Shown piece by piece: positions 48,722 to 58,920 of a stretch of DNA of 64,000 bases (its first letter is position 1; every line of letters begins with the position of its first letter). Source of the stretch: an uncultured Pseudomonadota bacterium (GTDB taxonomy: Bacteria; Pseudomonadota; Gammaproteobacteria; Methylococcales; Methylomonadaceae). The stretch is from NCBI GenBank assembly GCA_903928965.1, contig CAIYSZ010000087.1:1-64000 (forward strand), read 5' to 3'. A program made the translations under genes and the position numbers. The notes below the pieces were generated by a model. The model saw only the letters and a list, made by a program, of their open reading frames with translations. It was not told the DNA's origin and ran no database searches.

Positions 48722-50053
48722 ATGAAATTAAAATTAAGCTATCAAAACGAACATGGCGAACATTGCGCGGTGGTGATTTGCGAGCAAGGCGGTACCATCG
48801 GCCGTAGCGCGGATCGTACCTTGGTTTTGAAAGAACCGAGTATTTCGCGCGAGCACGCCGAGATTTTCTATCAATCCGGTCAATTTTGGATTAAGGATAC
48901 CAGCCGGGCTGGAACTTATATAATCAATAAGCAGCTTAAATTGACGCATAATGAAAGCGCCGCTCTGGAGCATCACGATTTAATTGCTATCGGCGGGCTA
49001 CAGATTAGCGCTGAATTGCTCGAAGCTGAATCCGCGGCTTTTCATTCGCCGTTTGGAGCCGCCATGCCCGCTCCCCCCACTACGCCGACGCCGCCGGCCG
49101 CCCCGGCGCCGGTTATTCCGCCGCCCGCCGCGCCCGCCTGGGAGCCGGCCCCGGTCGAGGCCGCTTTTCCGTTTCCGTCCGCGCCGCCGGTGGCAGCGCC
49201 GATGCCGGCGGCCGCGCCCAGTTTTTTAGCCGCCGCGCCGCCAGCAGCCGAGCCGCCGCCAGCTCAGGCCGCCGCTCCTTTTTTGGCTCCGGAGTCGAAT
49301 CCGCCTTTGGCCGCGCCGTTTTTCGGCGATGCGTTTAAAGCGTCGAGTCCGGGGTTCCAAAGCCCGTTCGCCGCGGCTCCGGAAACCGCGGCGGAGTTCC
49401 CGGCCGCGCATCCGGGGCCGGGTTTTTCTGCGTCGCCCGCGGCGGGTTTTAGCTTGGCTTCCGGCGGCGCGGATTTTCCGCAAGCATCCGGCGGTCAGTT
49501 CGCCGGTGATGTGTTGCGCCCGTTTTTAATCGGCGCCGGTTTATCGGGGGAAGCGGGAATTAGGCCGGAACAGACGGAAGCCACTTTAACCCTGATCGGG
49601 GCTGTTTTTAGACTGATGGTGACCGGTTTAATGGAAACTTTGCGCGCGCGTTCGGAAATCAAATACGATTTGGGGGTCGGCGGCACCACCATCCAAGGGA
49701 TGGATAATAACCCGATCAAATTTCTGCACGATGTGGATGCATTGATCATGAGTTTGATCAAACCGGATAATCCGGGTTTTTTGCCGCCGCAAGAGGCGGT
49801 GAATCAAGCTTTCCGGGACGCCATGCTGCATCAAATCGCCATGATGGCTGGGGTGCAGGCGGCCGTTTATCAGGTTATTGAACGCTTTGATCCCAAACAT
49901 ATCGAGGAACAGGTGGGCGAGGGCGTGTTTAAGAAATCCAAATGTTGGGAAGAGTATTGCCAAAAGTTTCCGGAACTGAGAAACTCGGCCGTGGAGCATT
50001 TTTTTGGCGAGGCTTTTGCAATGGCCTACGAAAAGAAATTAAAATCCTCGTAA
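48722..50053 (+). CDS. T6SS-associated FHA-domain protein (TagH/Fha type) with Pro/Ala-rich linker
   Basis: N-terminal FHA 'GGTIGRSADRTLVLKEPSISREHAEIFYQSGQFWIKDTSRAGTYI'; C-terminal 'DPKHIEEQVGEGVFKKSKCWEEYCQKFPEL...FFGEAFAMAYEKKL' typical of T6SS FHA proteins. Confidence 0.92.
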   Translation: MKLKLSYQNEHGEHCAVVICEQGGTIGRSADRTLVLKEPSISREHAEIFYQSGQFWIKDTSRAGTYIINKQLKLTHNESAALEHHDLIAIGGLQISAELLEAESAAFHSPFGAAMPAPPTTPTPPAAPAPVIPPPAAPAWEPAPVEAAFPFPSAPPVAAPMPAAAPSFLAAAPPAAEPPPAQAAAPFLAPESNPPLAAPFFGDAFKASSPGFQSPFAAAPETAAEFPAAHPGPGFSASPAAGFSLASGGADFPQASGGQFAGDVLRPFLIGAGLSGEAGIRPEQTEATLTLIGAVFRLMVTGLMETLRARSEIKYDLGVGGTTIQGMDNNPIKFLHDVDALIMSLIKPDNPGFLPPQEAVNQAFRDAMLHQIAMMAGVQAAVYQVIERFDPKHIEEQVGEGVFKKSKCWEEYCQKFPELRNSAVEHFFGEAFAMAYEKKLKSS

Positions 50054-50209
50054 AGTTTACAAAATATGGCTATGTTAATGAAATACAGAAGGTCTTTTGT
50101 TTACAAGACCGTATGCCAGCGATTACCATACACATAACCATACACCTAGAGAATTGTTGTTTATAGCTTATAACTGATTGTTTTGTAATTCATAACTTAT
50201 AAAAAAAAT

Positions 50210-51562
50210 ATGTCGGCGAAAAATCGAGTCATCTGGTCCGAAGGGATGTTTTTACGGCCACAGCACTTTCAGCAGCACGATAGGTTTATAGAAAGCCGCA
50301 TCAATGGCCGAGCGCGCGGTTTAAAAGCCCACGATTGGGGTTTTAGCCTACTGGAAATCGACCAGCAGCAATTATTGGCCGGCAAATTGGTTATTTTAAG
50401 AGCGTGCGGAATTTTTAGCGACGGCACGCCGTTTAATATTCCACAGGATGATCAAGTCACCTTGGCGCTGGATTTGGAGCCGGGGCTGATCAATACCACG
50501 ATTAAATTGGCGTTGCCGATTTTCCGGCATAATGCGGCGGAAATCGACAGCGAACACGCCCCCGACGCCATGGCCCGCTACCGGATACGCAACGAGGACG
50601 TCAGCGATCATCTTTCCGACGCGGATAGCCGCTATACTTTACAAACAGCTTGCATCCAGCCGCGGCTGGTTTTGGGCGACAAGGAGTTGTCGGGTTACCA
50701 TTGCCTGAACGTGGCGCACGTGATTGAGGTAAGCAACGATAAGGCGGTTCGTTTGGACAAGGAATTCATTCCCGTCATTTTGCAATCTTCCGTCAGCGAG
50801 GTGTTAAGCGGCTGGTTGCAGGAATTAAAAGGCATGCTGCGGGTCAGGGGGGACAGTTTGGCGCAGAGTCTTTCCGAATCCTCTTCCAAAGGCGGAGCCG
50901 AGCATTTTATTTATTTGCAGAGCGTCAATCGCTATGAACCCTTGATCGGGCATTTGGCCGCCATGGGTCACGCTCACCCGGAGGACGTATATCAGCTCAT
51001 GCTGCTGATGCTGGGCGACTTCGCCATTTTCGATAAAAAAGACGGCGGCGAGACGCGCGTGCGCAAGCGGCCGAAAATCGACGCGGATTACCGGCACGAG
51101 GATTTGCGATTCTCCTTTTCCAAAGTGATTGAGGAACTGCGCCGGGTGTTGAGCGATATGTTGCGCTCGCCGGCCGAACGCGTGCCGTTGCAAGTGCACC
51201 AAGGGGTGTACCACTATTCGGACCCGCAGAAAAAATTGCCGTTCTTGGAGACCGGCCGCTTCATTTTGGCCGCCAAGGCCAATGTGGACCCTAGCCAGTT
51301 GATTCGGGATTTCGCCGGTCAGGCCATCATAGCCTCCGGCAATCAGATCAACGATCTGGTCAAGGCCGGCGTACGCGGCGTGGATTTAAAATCCTTGCCG
51401 CTGATGCCGCCGGAAATTCCCTACCATGACGGTTTTTGTTATTTCGAGTTGATTAAGTCCGGGTCTTATTGGCAGAACTTGCAGCAAGGCGGCGGTATCG
51501 TTTTTTACGTGGCCGGCAAGTTCCCGGGATTGGAGCTTGAATTATGGGCCATTCAAACTTGA
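50210..51562 (+). CDS. tssK: T6SS baseplate subunit TssK
   Basis: 'VIWSEGMFLRPQHFQQHDRFIESRINGRARGLKAHDWGFSLLEID' and the TssK C-terminal domain. Confidence 0.95.
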   Translation: MSAKNRVIWSEGMFLRPQHFQQHDRFIESRINGRARGLKAHDWGFSLLEIDQQQLLAGKLVILRACGIFSDGTPFNIPQDDQVTLALDLEPGLINTTIKLALPIFRHNAAEIDSEHAPDAMARYRIRNEDVSDHLSDADSRYTLQTACIQPRLVLGDKELSGYHCLNVAHVIEVSNDKAVRLDKEFIPVILQSSVSEVLSGWLQELKGMLRVRGDSLAQSLSESSSKGGAEHFIYLQSVNRYEPLIGHLAAMGHAHPEDVYQLMLLMLGDFAIFDKKDGGETRVRKRPKIDADYRHEDLRFSFSKVIEELRRVLSDMLRSPAERVPLQVHQGVYHYSDPQKKLPFLETGRFILAAKANVDPSQLIRDFAGQAIIASGNQINDLVKAGVRGVDLKSLPLMPPEIPYHDGFCYFELIKSGSYWQNLQQGGGIVFYVAGKFPGLELELWAIQT

Positions 51563-51576
51563 CAGGTGATTAAATT

Positions 51577-52878
51577 ATGGCGCAAGGACCTTTCGGAAAC
51601 ACTACCTTCGGCAATACGGTATTGCCGACTCCCGGCGGCGTAGGTTCGGCGGGACCCGCTTTCGTGAATCCTCCGGAGCCGGCGTTTACGCCGCCGCGTT
51701 CCGAATTCAAACCTTTATACGAAGTGTCGCGAGCTTCCTTGCTGGAACTGGCCGCGCCCTTGCTGTCCTTGGCGTTTCGATTGAAAAATTCCTTGAGTTA
51801 CGCCAATATTGATGAATTAAAAAAACGGTTGGCGGCCGAAATCAAACTATTTCAAAGCAAATCCGGCAGCCTGGGGCTGACCGCCGAGCAAATCAACGTC
51901 GCCAGTTTCGGCTTGTGTTGCTATTTGGACGAAACCATTCAAAACACGCCCTGGGGGCACCAGCACCATTGGTGGCGGGAAAACTTGCTGATCCAATTTC
52001 ACGGCGTCGCCGACGGCGGCGAGATGTTTTTCAGGAACATCGAATATCTGGTCAAGCAACCGTCGGAGCAGTTGCGCTTGATTCAATTGTATTATGTATT
52101 GCTGAGTCTCGGTTTTAAAGGCAAATATGGCTTGAGCGCCGACTCCGCCGGCCAGTTGGATAAAATCCGCACCGAGTTGTACCACTTGAACCAAAGTTTC
52201 GCCACCGACCCCGCCAATGAGCTTTCGATAGACTGGATGGGGCAAAAAGCCGGCGGCAACCGCTTCGTCGCTCAGGTGCCGGCTTGGGTGTTCGCTTCGG
52301 TGGCGCTAGGTTTATTGCTGTTTATCTACCTGGGGTTTTATTACGCCATCAACGGTTATTCGACGCCGGTTTACCGGGATTTGCTTATGTTGTCCGGCGA
52401 GCGCTTGCTGGAGCCGACATCCAACAATAGTTCCGCGGCTCCGGCCCAGCCGGCGGCGGCGGAGCCCAAATCCCTGGAGCGGTTTAAGGTTCTGCTGCGT
52501 GACGAAATCGCCGCCAATATGGTCGAGGTGGTGGATGACAACATTATCCGCGTCAGAAATTCCTTTCTTTCCGGCAGTGACCAGATCAAACCCGAATTCA
52601 TGCCGATGTTGAAAAAAATCGCCAAGGAACTGGAAAATCATCAAGATTCCATCGTCGTCACCGGCCATACCGATGACAAGCCGATTATTTCCGCCCGTTT
52701 TCCTTCGAATTGGCAATTATCGGTGGCTAGAGCCAATAACGTGCTGAATATATTACGTGACTCCGGCCGCTTCGGGGCGGCGCGGGCGGAAGGTTTAGGA
52801 GACGGCCAGCCTTTGGCGCCGAATGACAGCGCCGAGCATCGCGCGCTTAACCGCAGAGTGGACATTTTTGTCAAGTGA
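51577..52878 (+). CDS. tssL: T6SS membrane protein TssL (DotU) with C-terminal OmpA domain
   Basis: DotU region 'LLELAAPLLSLAFRLKN...FGLCCYLDETIQNTPWGHQHHWWRENLLIQFHG', TM, then OmpA 'SIVVTGHTDDKPIISARFPSNWQLSVARANNVLNIL'. Confidence 0.95.
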   Translation: MAQGPFGNTTFGNTVLPTPGGVGSAGPAFVNPPEPAFTPPRSEFKPLYEVSRASLLELAAPLLSLAFRLKNSLSYANIDELKKRLAAEIKLFQSKSGSLGLTAEQINVASFGLCCYLDETIQNTPWGHQHHWWRENLLIQFHGVADGGEMFFRNIEYLVKQPSEQLRLIQLYYVLLSLGFKGKYGLSADSAGQLDKIRTELYHLNQSFATDPANELSIDWMGQKAGGNRFVAQVPAWVFASVALGLLLFIYLGFYYAINGYSTPVYRDLLMLSGERLLEPTSNNSSAAPAQPAAAEPKSLERFKVLLRDEIAANMVEVVDDNIIRVRNSFLSGSDQIKPEFMPMLKKIAKELENHQDSIVVTGHTDDKPIISARFPSNWQLSVARANNVLNILRDSGRFGAARAEGLGDGQPLAPNDSAEHRALNRRVDIFVK

Positions 52879-52888
52879 GTGATAGATC

Positions 52889-55800
52889 GTGAAACCATTG
52901 CTTAACTTTTTGCAGAAAAAATGGGTCCTGGAACTGATAGCCGTATTGGTGCTATGCCTGTTGATCGTTTTTATCGGTCCATTAATCGCCATAGCCGGCG
53001 ACGTGTTGCTTGAATCCTGGATTAGCAGGCTGCTGGCGGTCGCCGTGGTATTCGGCGTGTGGTTGACTTACCGCTTGGTCAATTATTGGCTATTGAAAAA
53101 GAAGGAACGCTCATTATTCGCCGATCTGTCCGCCGGGCAAGGCGAGGGCGGCGCGGTGTCCGAGGAGTTGTTGACCTTAAAGCGCAAATTCGAGGATGCG
53201 CTGAAATTATTGGAAGCCACGCCGGGGCGTAAACGCGGCGGCGGTCATTTTCTGTATCAATTGCCGTGGTATGTCATCATCGGCGCGCCGGGAGCGGGCA
53301 AAACCACGGCCTTGCTCAATTCCGGCCTGAATTTTCCGTTAAAAGATCAACTAGGGGCCAAAATACAAGGCGTTAGCGGCACCCGCAATTGCGATTGGTG
53401 GTTTTCCGATCAAGCGGTGTTGCTGGACACCGCCGGGCGTTATAGCACCCAGGACAGCGACCGGGAAGCCGACGCCGGAGCGTGGCACGGTTTTTTGCAA
53501 TTGCTAAAAAAACACCGGCCGCGGCGGCCGTTGAACGGCATTTTCCTGGCGGTCAGCATTACCGACGTGTTGCAGCAGTCCGAGGAGAAGCTGGCCGAAT
53601 TCGCCCGCGTCATGCGCATGCGCATCAAGGAGTTGAACGGGCAATTGGGCGTGAATTTGCCGGTGTACGTGTTGTTTACCAAAATGGACATGTTGTCGGG
53701 CTTTAATGAGTTTTTCGCCGATTTGACCGAGACCGAGCGGCAACAAGTGTGGGGCAAAACCTTCGCCTGGTCCGATAAAGCATCTCCGGCCGAGTTGGCG
53801 GAACATTTCAGTCAGGATTATACCGCCTTGGTCGAGCGCTTGAACGTCAGAAGGTTCAAACGCTTGCAGGACGAACGCGACGCGCAGCGGCGCGCCTTGA
53901 TCTTTGATTTCTCGCAACAACTGACCTTGTTGAAACCGGATATTCTCTGTTTTATAAAGGAAACCTTCGCCACTAACATTTACGAGACGCCGTTTATTTT
54001 CCGCGGTGTTTATTTCACCAGCGGTACGCAGGAAGGCACCCCGTTCGACAAAATCATGTCCGCCTTGACCGAGTCCTTTGATTTGCGCGACAGGCAAGCG
54101 CTGTCGCCGATTGCGGTGAAGGGCAAAAGCTATTTTTTGACCAAATTATTGCGCGACGTCGTCATTCCTGAAGGCGAATTGGTCGGCGTCAACCAAGCAG
54201 CGGAGCGCCGCCACCAGTTGGTGAAATTGGGTTCCTATATTTCCGTGGCGCTGCTAGTGGTGTTGGGCGCGGCGGGTTGGACCTTCAGTTTTACCGGCAA
54301 TAAAATGGCCATCTCTGAAATTGAACAACAGGTGGAAAAGTTTAAAGCCAATCGTCTGGTCGCCAGCGATATTAGAAACGATTTGCTGACCTTAAGCGCC
54401 AAAATGGACGCCTTGTTGGCGGCGCGCAATGTTTACCGCGAGTCGCCTATGTTTACCGGCCTGGGTTTGTCCCAGCAAGACAAGTTGGAAAACGGCGCGC
54501 GCATTGCCTATGAAAGAGTGTTGCGCGAATCGTTCGCGCCTTTGCTGAGCTGGCGCTTGAAGGAGCGCATGCAAGGCGCTGAAGGGCAGCAGTTGGATAA
54601 TTTGTATCAGCTGCTGACGGTTTATCTGATGTTATCCGAGCCGGCGCGGATGGATAAAAAAGTCGCCGCGCCTTGGATCGGCGCGGATTGGCAAAGCTTG
54701 TTCCTGACCGACCCGGCCGTGCAAGCCAGTTTGCAAACCCATTTGGTTAATTTGCTGGATTTGAGCCTGGACCCGTTGCCGGCGGATTACAACTTCGTCA
54801 ACGCGGCGCGCGTCAAACTGACGCAAATTCCGCAGGCGGCCCAGGTGTACTCCGTATTCAAAAGCGAGGGCTTGTACGATCACGAACACGATTTAGTTTT
54901 GGCCAAGGCTTTGGCGCCGAACGGCGAGCGGGTTTATGTCACCAAGAACGGCGCTTCCCTGCAAACCTTGGTAGTGCCGGGATTATTCACGGGTTACGGT
55001 TTTACCGAGATATTCCTGAAAAAAGGCATGGATTACGTCAAACAGGCCAACGAGCAAAACTGGGTGCTGGGCGTTGACGGCAAGGATACCGACGTCAACA
55101 CCGATCGTTTGTACAGTGATTTGAAGCGCCTGTATCTGGCGGATTACCAGAAAATTTGGCTGGACGACGTATTGGCGCTGAATTTGAAACCGCAAGCCAA
55201 TAACAACCAATTGATAGACACGCTGGATGTTTTGTCGCGCCCCGATTCGCCGTTGAAATTGCTGTTGCAGACCGTGGAAAAGAATACCGCTTTGAGCAAA
55301 TTGTCCGCCGACGCGGCGGCGGCGTTGACCAAAACCGGCGAAACGGCCTTGGCCGCCGCCGCGCCCAAGGCCATGCAAAAATTCCTGCCCAAGCCGGCGC
55401 TGAACGTAACCGGGCAAGATCCGATCGTCCAGTTCGAGGAGGCGTTCGAGCCGTATAATTCGCAAGTCCGTTCGCCGGAAGCCTTGAACCGGTCATTGGA
55501 GAGCATCAAAAACGCGCATGACCGCTTATTGATGGCCAGCGGGCAAAACAATAGCGGCGCCGGCTTGGATGCGCTCTTGGCCTTGCAAAGCGAGGCCTCC
55601 GCGCTGCCGGACAAGGTGGCGGCCCCGTTGAAAAAAGTAGTTAGGGAAGCCCGCGCCGGCAGTCTGGGCGACGCCAAGCAGGAATTGAACAAGGCGCTGG
55701 CGGTGGAAGTGAGCCAGCCTTGCCGCAATTTGCTGGCCGGGCGCTATCCATTCGCCCCCGGCGCGTCGCAAGACGTATTGTTGGCGGATTTCGGCAAGGT

Positions 55801-56374
55801 GTTCGGCGGCAACGGCATACTGGATCAATATTTCAATAATCATTTGAAAATTCTCGTCGATACCACGACTAAAACCTGGTCGGAAATGAATTCGGAGAAA
55901 TCGCTGGGCTTGTCGAGCGCTGCGTTGGCGCAATTTCAAATTGCCGCGCATATCCGTAACGCATTCTTTGCCGGCGGCGGCGTGCCGCAATTGCAATTCG
56001 ATTTGAAACCGATCGAGCTGGACGACCGCATCGGCACTTTCCGCTTGAATATAGAGGGCCAGGAACTAGTGTACCGGCACGGACCGGAGCAGATCACCAG
56101 CTTCAAATGGCCGGGCGTCGCCGTCAACGCAGGCGTGCGGGTGGTGTTTGAAACCTTGGACGGCAAGCAGGTCAGCCGGCAAAAAGAAGGGGCCTGGGCC
56201 TTGTTTAGAATGCTGGATCAATTTCATATTGAACCGACCAATTTACCTGAGCGCTTTATTTTGACCGTGACTGTCGACGACTATAAGGCGCGCTTTGAAC
56301 TGCGCGCCGCCAGTGTGGATAATCCGTTCAAGATGACGGACTTTCAAAATTTTCATTGTCCGGATGCGTTATAG
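52889..56374 (+). CDS. tssM: T6SS membrane protein TssM (IcmF)
   Basis: TMs, Walker A 'GAPGAGKTTALLNSGLNFPL', 'CDWWFSDQAVLLDTAGRY', long IcmF periplasmic domain. Confidence 0.96.
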   Translation: MKPLLNFLQKKWVLELIAVLVLCLLIVFIGPLIAIAGDVLLESWISRLLAVAVVFGVWLTYRLVNYWLLKKKERSLFADLSAGQGEGGAVSEELLTLKRKFEDALKLLEATPGRKRGGGHFLYQLPWYVIIGAPGAGKTTALLNSGLNFPLKDQLGAKIQGVSGTRNCDWWFSDQAVLLDTAGRYSTQDSDREADAGAWHGFLQLLKKHRPRRPLNGIFLAVSITDVLQQSEEKLAEFARVMRMRIKELNGQLGVNLPVYVLFTKMDMLSGFNEFFADLTETERQQVWGKTFAWSDKASPAELAEHFSQDYTALVERLNVRRFKRLQDERDAQRRALIFDFSQQLTLLKPDILCFIKETFATNIYETPFIFRGVYFTSGTQEGTPFDKIMSALTESFDLRDRQALSPIAVKGKSYFLTKLLRDVVIPEGELVGVNQAAERRHQLVKLGSYISVALLVVLGAAGWTFSFTGNKMAISEIEQQVEKFKANRLVASDIRNDLLTLSAKMDALLAARNVYRESPMFTGLGLSQQDKLENGARIAYERVLRESFAPLLSWRLKERMQGAEGQQLDNLYQLLTVYLMLSEPARMDKKVAAPWIGADWQSLFLTDPAVQASLQTHLVNLLDLSLDPLPADYNFVNAARVKLTQIPQAAQVYSVFKSEGLYDHEHDLVLAKALAPNGERVYVTKNGASLQTLVVPGLFTGYGFTEIFLKKGMDYVKQANEQNWVLGVDGKDTDVNTDRLYSDLKRLYLADYQKIWLDDVLALNLKPQANNNQLIDTLDVLSRPDSPLKLLLQTVEKNTALSKLSADAAAALTKTGETALAAAAPKAMQKFLPKPALNVTGQDPIVQFEEAFEPYNSQVRSPEALNRSLESIKNAHDRLLMASGQNNSGAGLDALLALQSEASALPDKVAAPLKKVVREARAGSLGDAKQELNKALAVEVSQPCRNLLAGRYPFAPGASQDVLLADFGKVFGGNGILDQYFNNHLKILVDTTTKTWSEMNSEKSLGLSSAALAQFQIAAHIRNAFFAGGGVPQLQFDLKPIELDDRIGTFRLNIEGQELVYRHGPEQITSFKWPGVAVNAGVRVVFETLDGKQVSRQKEGAWALFRMLDQFHIEPTNLPERFILTVTVDDYKARFELRAASVDNPFKMTDFQNFHCPDAL

Positions 56375-56392
56375 GCAGGGGAGGATAGCATC

Positions 56393-57967
56393 ATGCTGAA
56401 AACAAAAGGCGTGGGTTTTTTCGGCAAGCTTCCGGCATTGGGCGATTTTGTCTCCCGGCGTCTGAGTCCGCAATTCGTGAAATGCTGGGACGATTGGTTG
56501 CACGAGTCTCTACTCGCCAGCCGTGGACAATTGGGAGATACTTGGCTGGACAGTTTTTTAATCAGTCCGGTGTGGCGGTTTTTTTTGGGTCCCGGCATTT
56601 GCGGCGATCAAGCCTGGGTCGGCATCATGATGCCGAGCGTGGATCGGGTGGGCCGTTATTTTCCGTTAACCTTGGCGCAAAACGTGGACCCGGTTCAACT
56701 GCCGGCGATCTATTGCGAACAAGAGCGCTTTGATGCGCTGGAAAGCTTGGCCTTAAGCGTGCTGACGCCGGATTTTGCATTCGATCAATTCGATCTAGCC
56801 TTGGCGGCGGCCACGTTGACGCCAGCGGCGGAGATGCCGTCCGCGCCAAGTTTGATCGACGAGGATAAATTGGGCTATAAATTGGATGGCTTGCATCAAT
56901 TGCCATTGTTGAATGCCTTGTTGTTGCAGCGTTTGTTGGGCGAAGCCGGAGTCAAGAGCTTTAGTCTGTGGTTGGCGAAAAATACGCATGAGGGCAAGTC
57001 GCAATTTTATTGCTTCGATGGTTTGCCCAAGCCGGATGAATTCAGTTTTTTGTTGCTGGGCAGACGGGCTGAAGCGCCGGCCGCCGTGAATAAGCCGGTT
57101 GAAGCGCCCGGTTTTTTTAATCCGGCCCAGGATGCCAAGCCCGGCGATTTCTTGGAGTCCGGGAATGCGTCCACGGTCTTTCCTTTCGTTTCGGCGATTG
57201 ATCCGCCGCCGGCGGAAACTTTTTTTCCGGATTTGGAATTAAACCATAAACGGGTGGCGGGCTATGGTAAAACCGTTGTAGGCAATGTGCGCAAGCATAA
57301 CGAGGACTCTATGCTATTGTTGCCGGAATGCGGCGTTTGGCTGGTGGCCGACGGCATGGGCGGCGGCATGGCGGGCGATTACGCCAGCCAATCGGTGGTG
57401 GAGGCGGTTGCTTCGGTGGCGAAGCAAGACACTGTGGATTTGCAAATAGAGGCAGTGGCCGCCCGCTTGCAGAAGGTTAACGCGGATTTATTCGACTATG
57501 CCGCCAAGCTTAGCGCCGGCGGCGTGGTTGGTTCCACGGTTGTGATATTATTAATAAAGGGCGAGGAATGCGGCGCTATTTGGGCCGGCGATAGCCGTTT
57601 ATACCGTTATCGGCAAGGACAGTTGACGCAATTGACCAGAGACCATTCCGCCATCCGGGATTATATGGATTTGCATAACATCAGTTTTGATCAGGCGGCC
57701 ACGGTGGTGAATGCGAACGTCATTACCCGAGCCATCGGCGCGGACCGGAAAGTCGATTTGGACACTATGCGTTTCACCGCGCAAGCGGGCGACCGTTTTC
57801 TGTTATGCAGCGATGGCCTGGATAAGGAGTTGCGGGATGAGGAGATCGAACAATTGATGCGGCAAGGCGATTGTCAGGCAACGGTGGAAAATTTGATTGC
57901 GCAGGCTTTGCAAAATAAAGGGCGCGATAACATCACTGCTATCGTGGTTGATTTTAACGAAGCGTGA
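56393..57967 (+). CDS. TagF-PppA fusion (T6SS post-translational regulator fused to PP2C phosphatase)
   Basis: N-terminal TagF 'GFFGKLPALGDFVSRRLSPQFVKCWDDWLHESL'; C-terminal PP2C 'NVRKHNEDSMLLLPECGVWLVADGMGGGMAGDYAS...AIWAGDSRLYRYRQGQLTQLTRDHS...LLCSDGL'. Confidence 0.93.
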   Translation: MLKTKGVGFFGKLPALGDFVSRRLSPQFVKCWDDWLHESLLASRGQLGDTWLDSFLISPVWRFFLGPGICGDQAWVGIMMPSVDRVGRYFPLTLAQNVDPVQLPAIYCEQERFDALESLALSVLTPDFAFDQFDLALAAATLTPAAEMPSAPSLIDEDKLGYKLDGLHQLPLLNALLLQRLLGEAGVKSFSLWLAKNTHEGKSQFYCFDGLPKPDEFSFLLLGRRAEAPAAVNKPVEAPGFFNPAQDAKPGDFLESGNASTVFPFVSAIDPPPAETFFPDLELNHKRVAGYGKTVVGNVRKHNEDSMLLLPECGVWLVADGMGGGMAGDYASQSVVEAVASVAKQDTVDLQIEAVAARLQKVNADLFDYAAKLSAGGVVGSTVVILLIKGEECGAIWAGDSRLYRYRQGQLTQLTRDHSAIRDYMDLHNISFDQAATVVNANVITRAIGADRKVDLDTMRFTAQAGDRFLLCSDGLDKELRDEEIEQLMRQGDCQATVENLIAQALQNKGRDNITAIVVDFNEA

Positions 57968-58021
57968 ATTTATTCGGGGTCATCACGGTAAGGACGCAAA
58001 AGACTATTGGTTGAGCGCCGG

Positions 58022-58232
58022 CCTTGGCGGCCGGGAGTAATTGTCGGGGGACGCCGTGAATACGTCCATGTAGGCTTGGGGTCGGCATCCATGCCTCCCA
58101 CACCCCCGCCAATTACTCCGCCGCCAAGGCCTCGGGTGATTGGGGGGCGCAAGTCTTTCACCAAATTACTTCCGTTTGCCAAGACCTTGGGTGATTGGGG
58201 GCAAGTCTTCCGCCAATCACTTATCAAAATTT
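58022..58232. repeat. Composite dispersed palindromic element (copy B), about 27-bp imperfect stem plus duplicated tail
   Basis: CCTTGGCGGCCGGGAGTAATTGTCGGGGG ... CCCCCGCCAATTACTCCGCCGCCAAGG, then 'GCCAAGGCCTCGGGTGATTGGGGGGCGCAAGTCTTTCACCAA' repeated as 'GCCAAGACCTTGGGTGATTGGGGGCAAGTCTTCCGCCAA'. Confidence 0.8.
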
Positions 58233-58311
58233 ATTAATCGTCGTCTTTAAGCTCTAAGTTTCGGCTGATGGATGGTTAGTGTGTTGAATCTATTATGAAT
58301 GGGAGGTAGGA

Positions 58312-58896
58312 ATGCTAGGCAAATCTATTCTGATTGCGGCGGGAATGCTATGTTCCCTGTTAGTTCGGGCGGATGAAAACGGCTGTGACGCTGGGAAAAA
58401 AGTGTTATCCAAACAATATTTTCTGGATTGCATGGGGCAAGGGGAACAGTCGCGCGGTATTTCGCAATCCGATGCGGGTCCGGACCGTAGCTTGGGCGAG
58501 CAAAAGGTCAAATTGGCCGCGCCGTCTGTTAAACAGAGCGCGCGCCATGCCAAGCAGCTGGCGGGGAAACCTATTAATATCGAACTGTTGTTTGATTTCA
58601 ATTCCGCGGAGTTAAGCGACGAGGCCAAGCGGCAATTGGCCGGCTTCGGCGAGGCGTTTAGCGAAGTAGGCAAGCATTTGCTGGTGGAAGGTCATACCGA
58701 CGCCACCGGCGCGCCGGGCTATAATTTAAGTTTATCGGAACGCCGAGCTCAGGCGGTCAAGGATTATTTAAGTCAGACCTATGCCGTGAAGGGCGATAAA
58801 ATTAAGGCGGTAGGCAAGGGCGTGGCGAATTTAGCCAATCCTCAGCATCCGGACGCCGAGGAAAATCGGCGGGTTGTGTTTTATCTGAGCGAGTGA
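58312..58896 (+). CDS. OmpA-family periplasmic protein (T6SS-linked, copy 1)
   Basis: Signal peptide; 'NIELLFDFNSAELSDEAKRQLAGFGEAF...LLVEGHTDATGAPGYNLSLSERRAQAVKDYL'. Confidence 0.92.
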   Translation: MLGKSILIAAGMLCSLLVRADENGCDAGKKVLSKQYFLDCMGQGEQSRGISQSDAGPDRSLGEQKVKLAAPSVKQSARHAKQLAGKPINIELLFDFNSAELSDEAKRQLAGFGEAFSEVGKHLLVEGHTDATGAPGYNLSLSERRAQAVKDYLSQTYAVKGDKIKAVGKGVANLANPQHPDAEENRRVVFYLSE

Positions 58897-58920
58897 TTCC
58901 GGAAGAATTAATAATTACAA

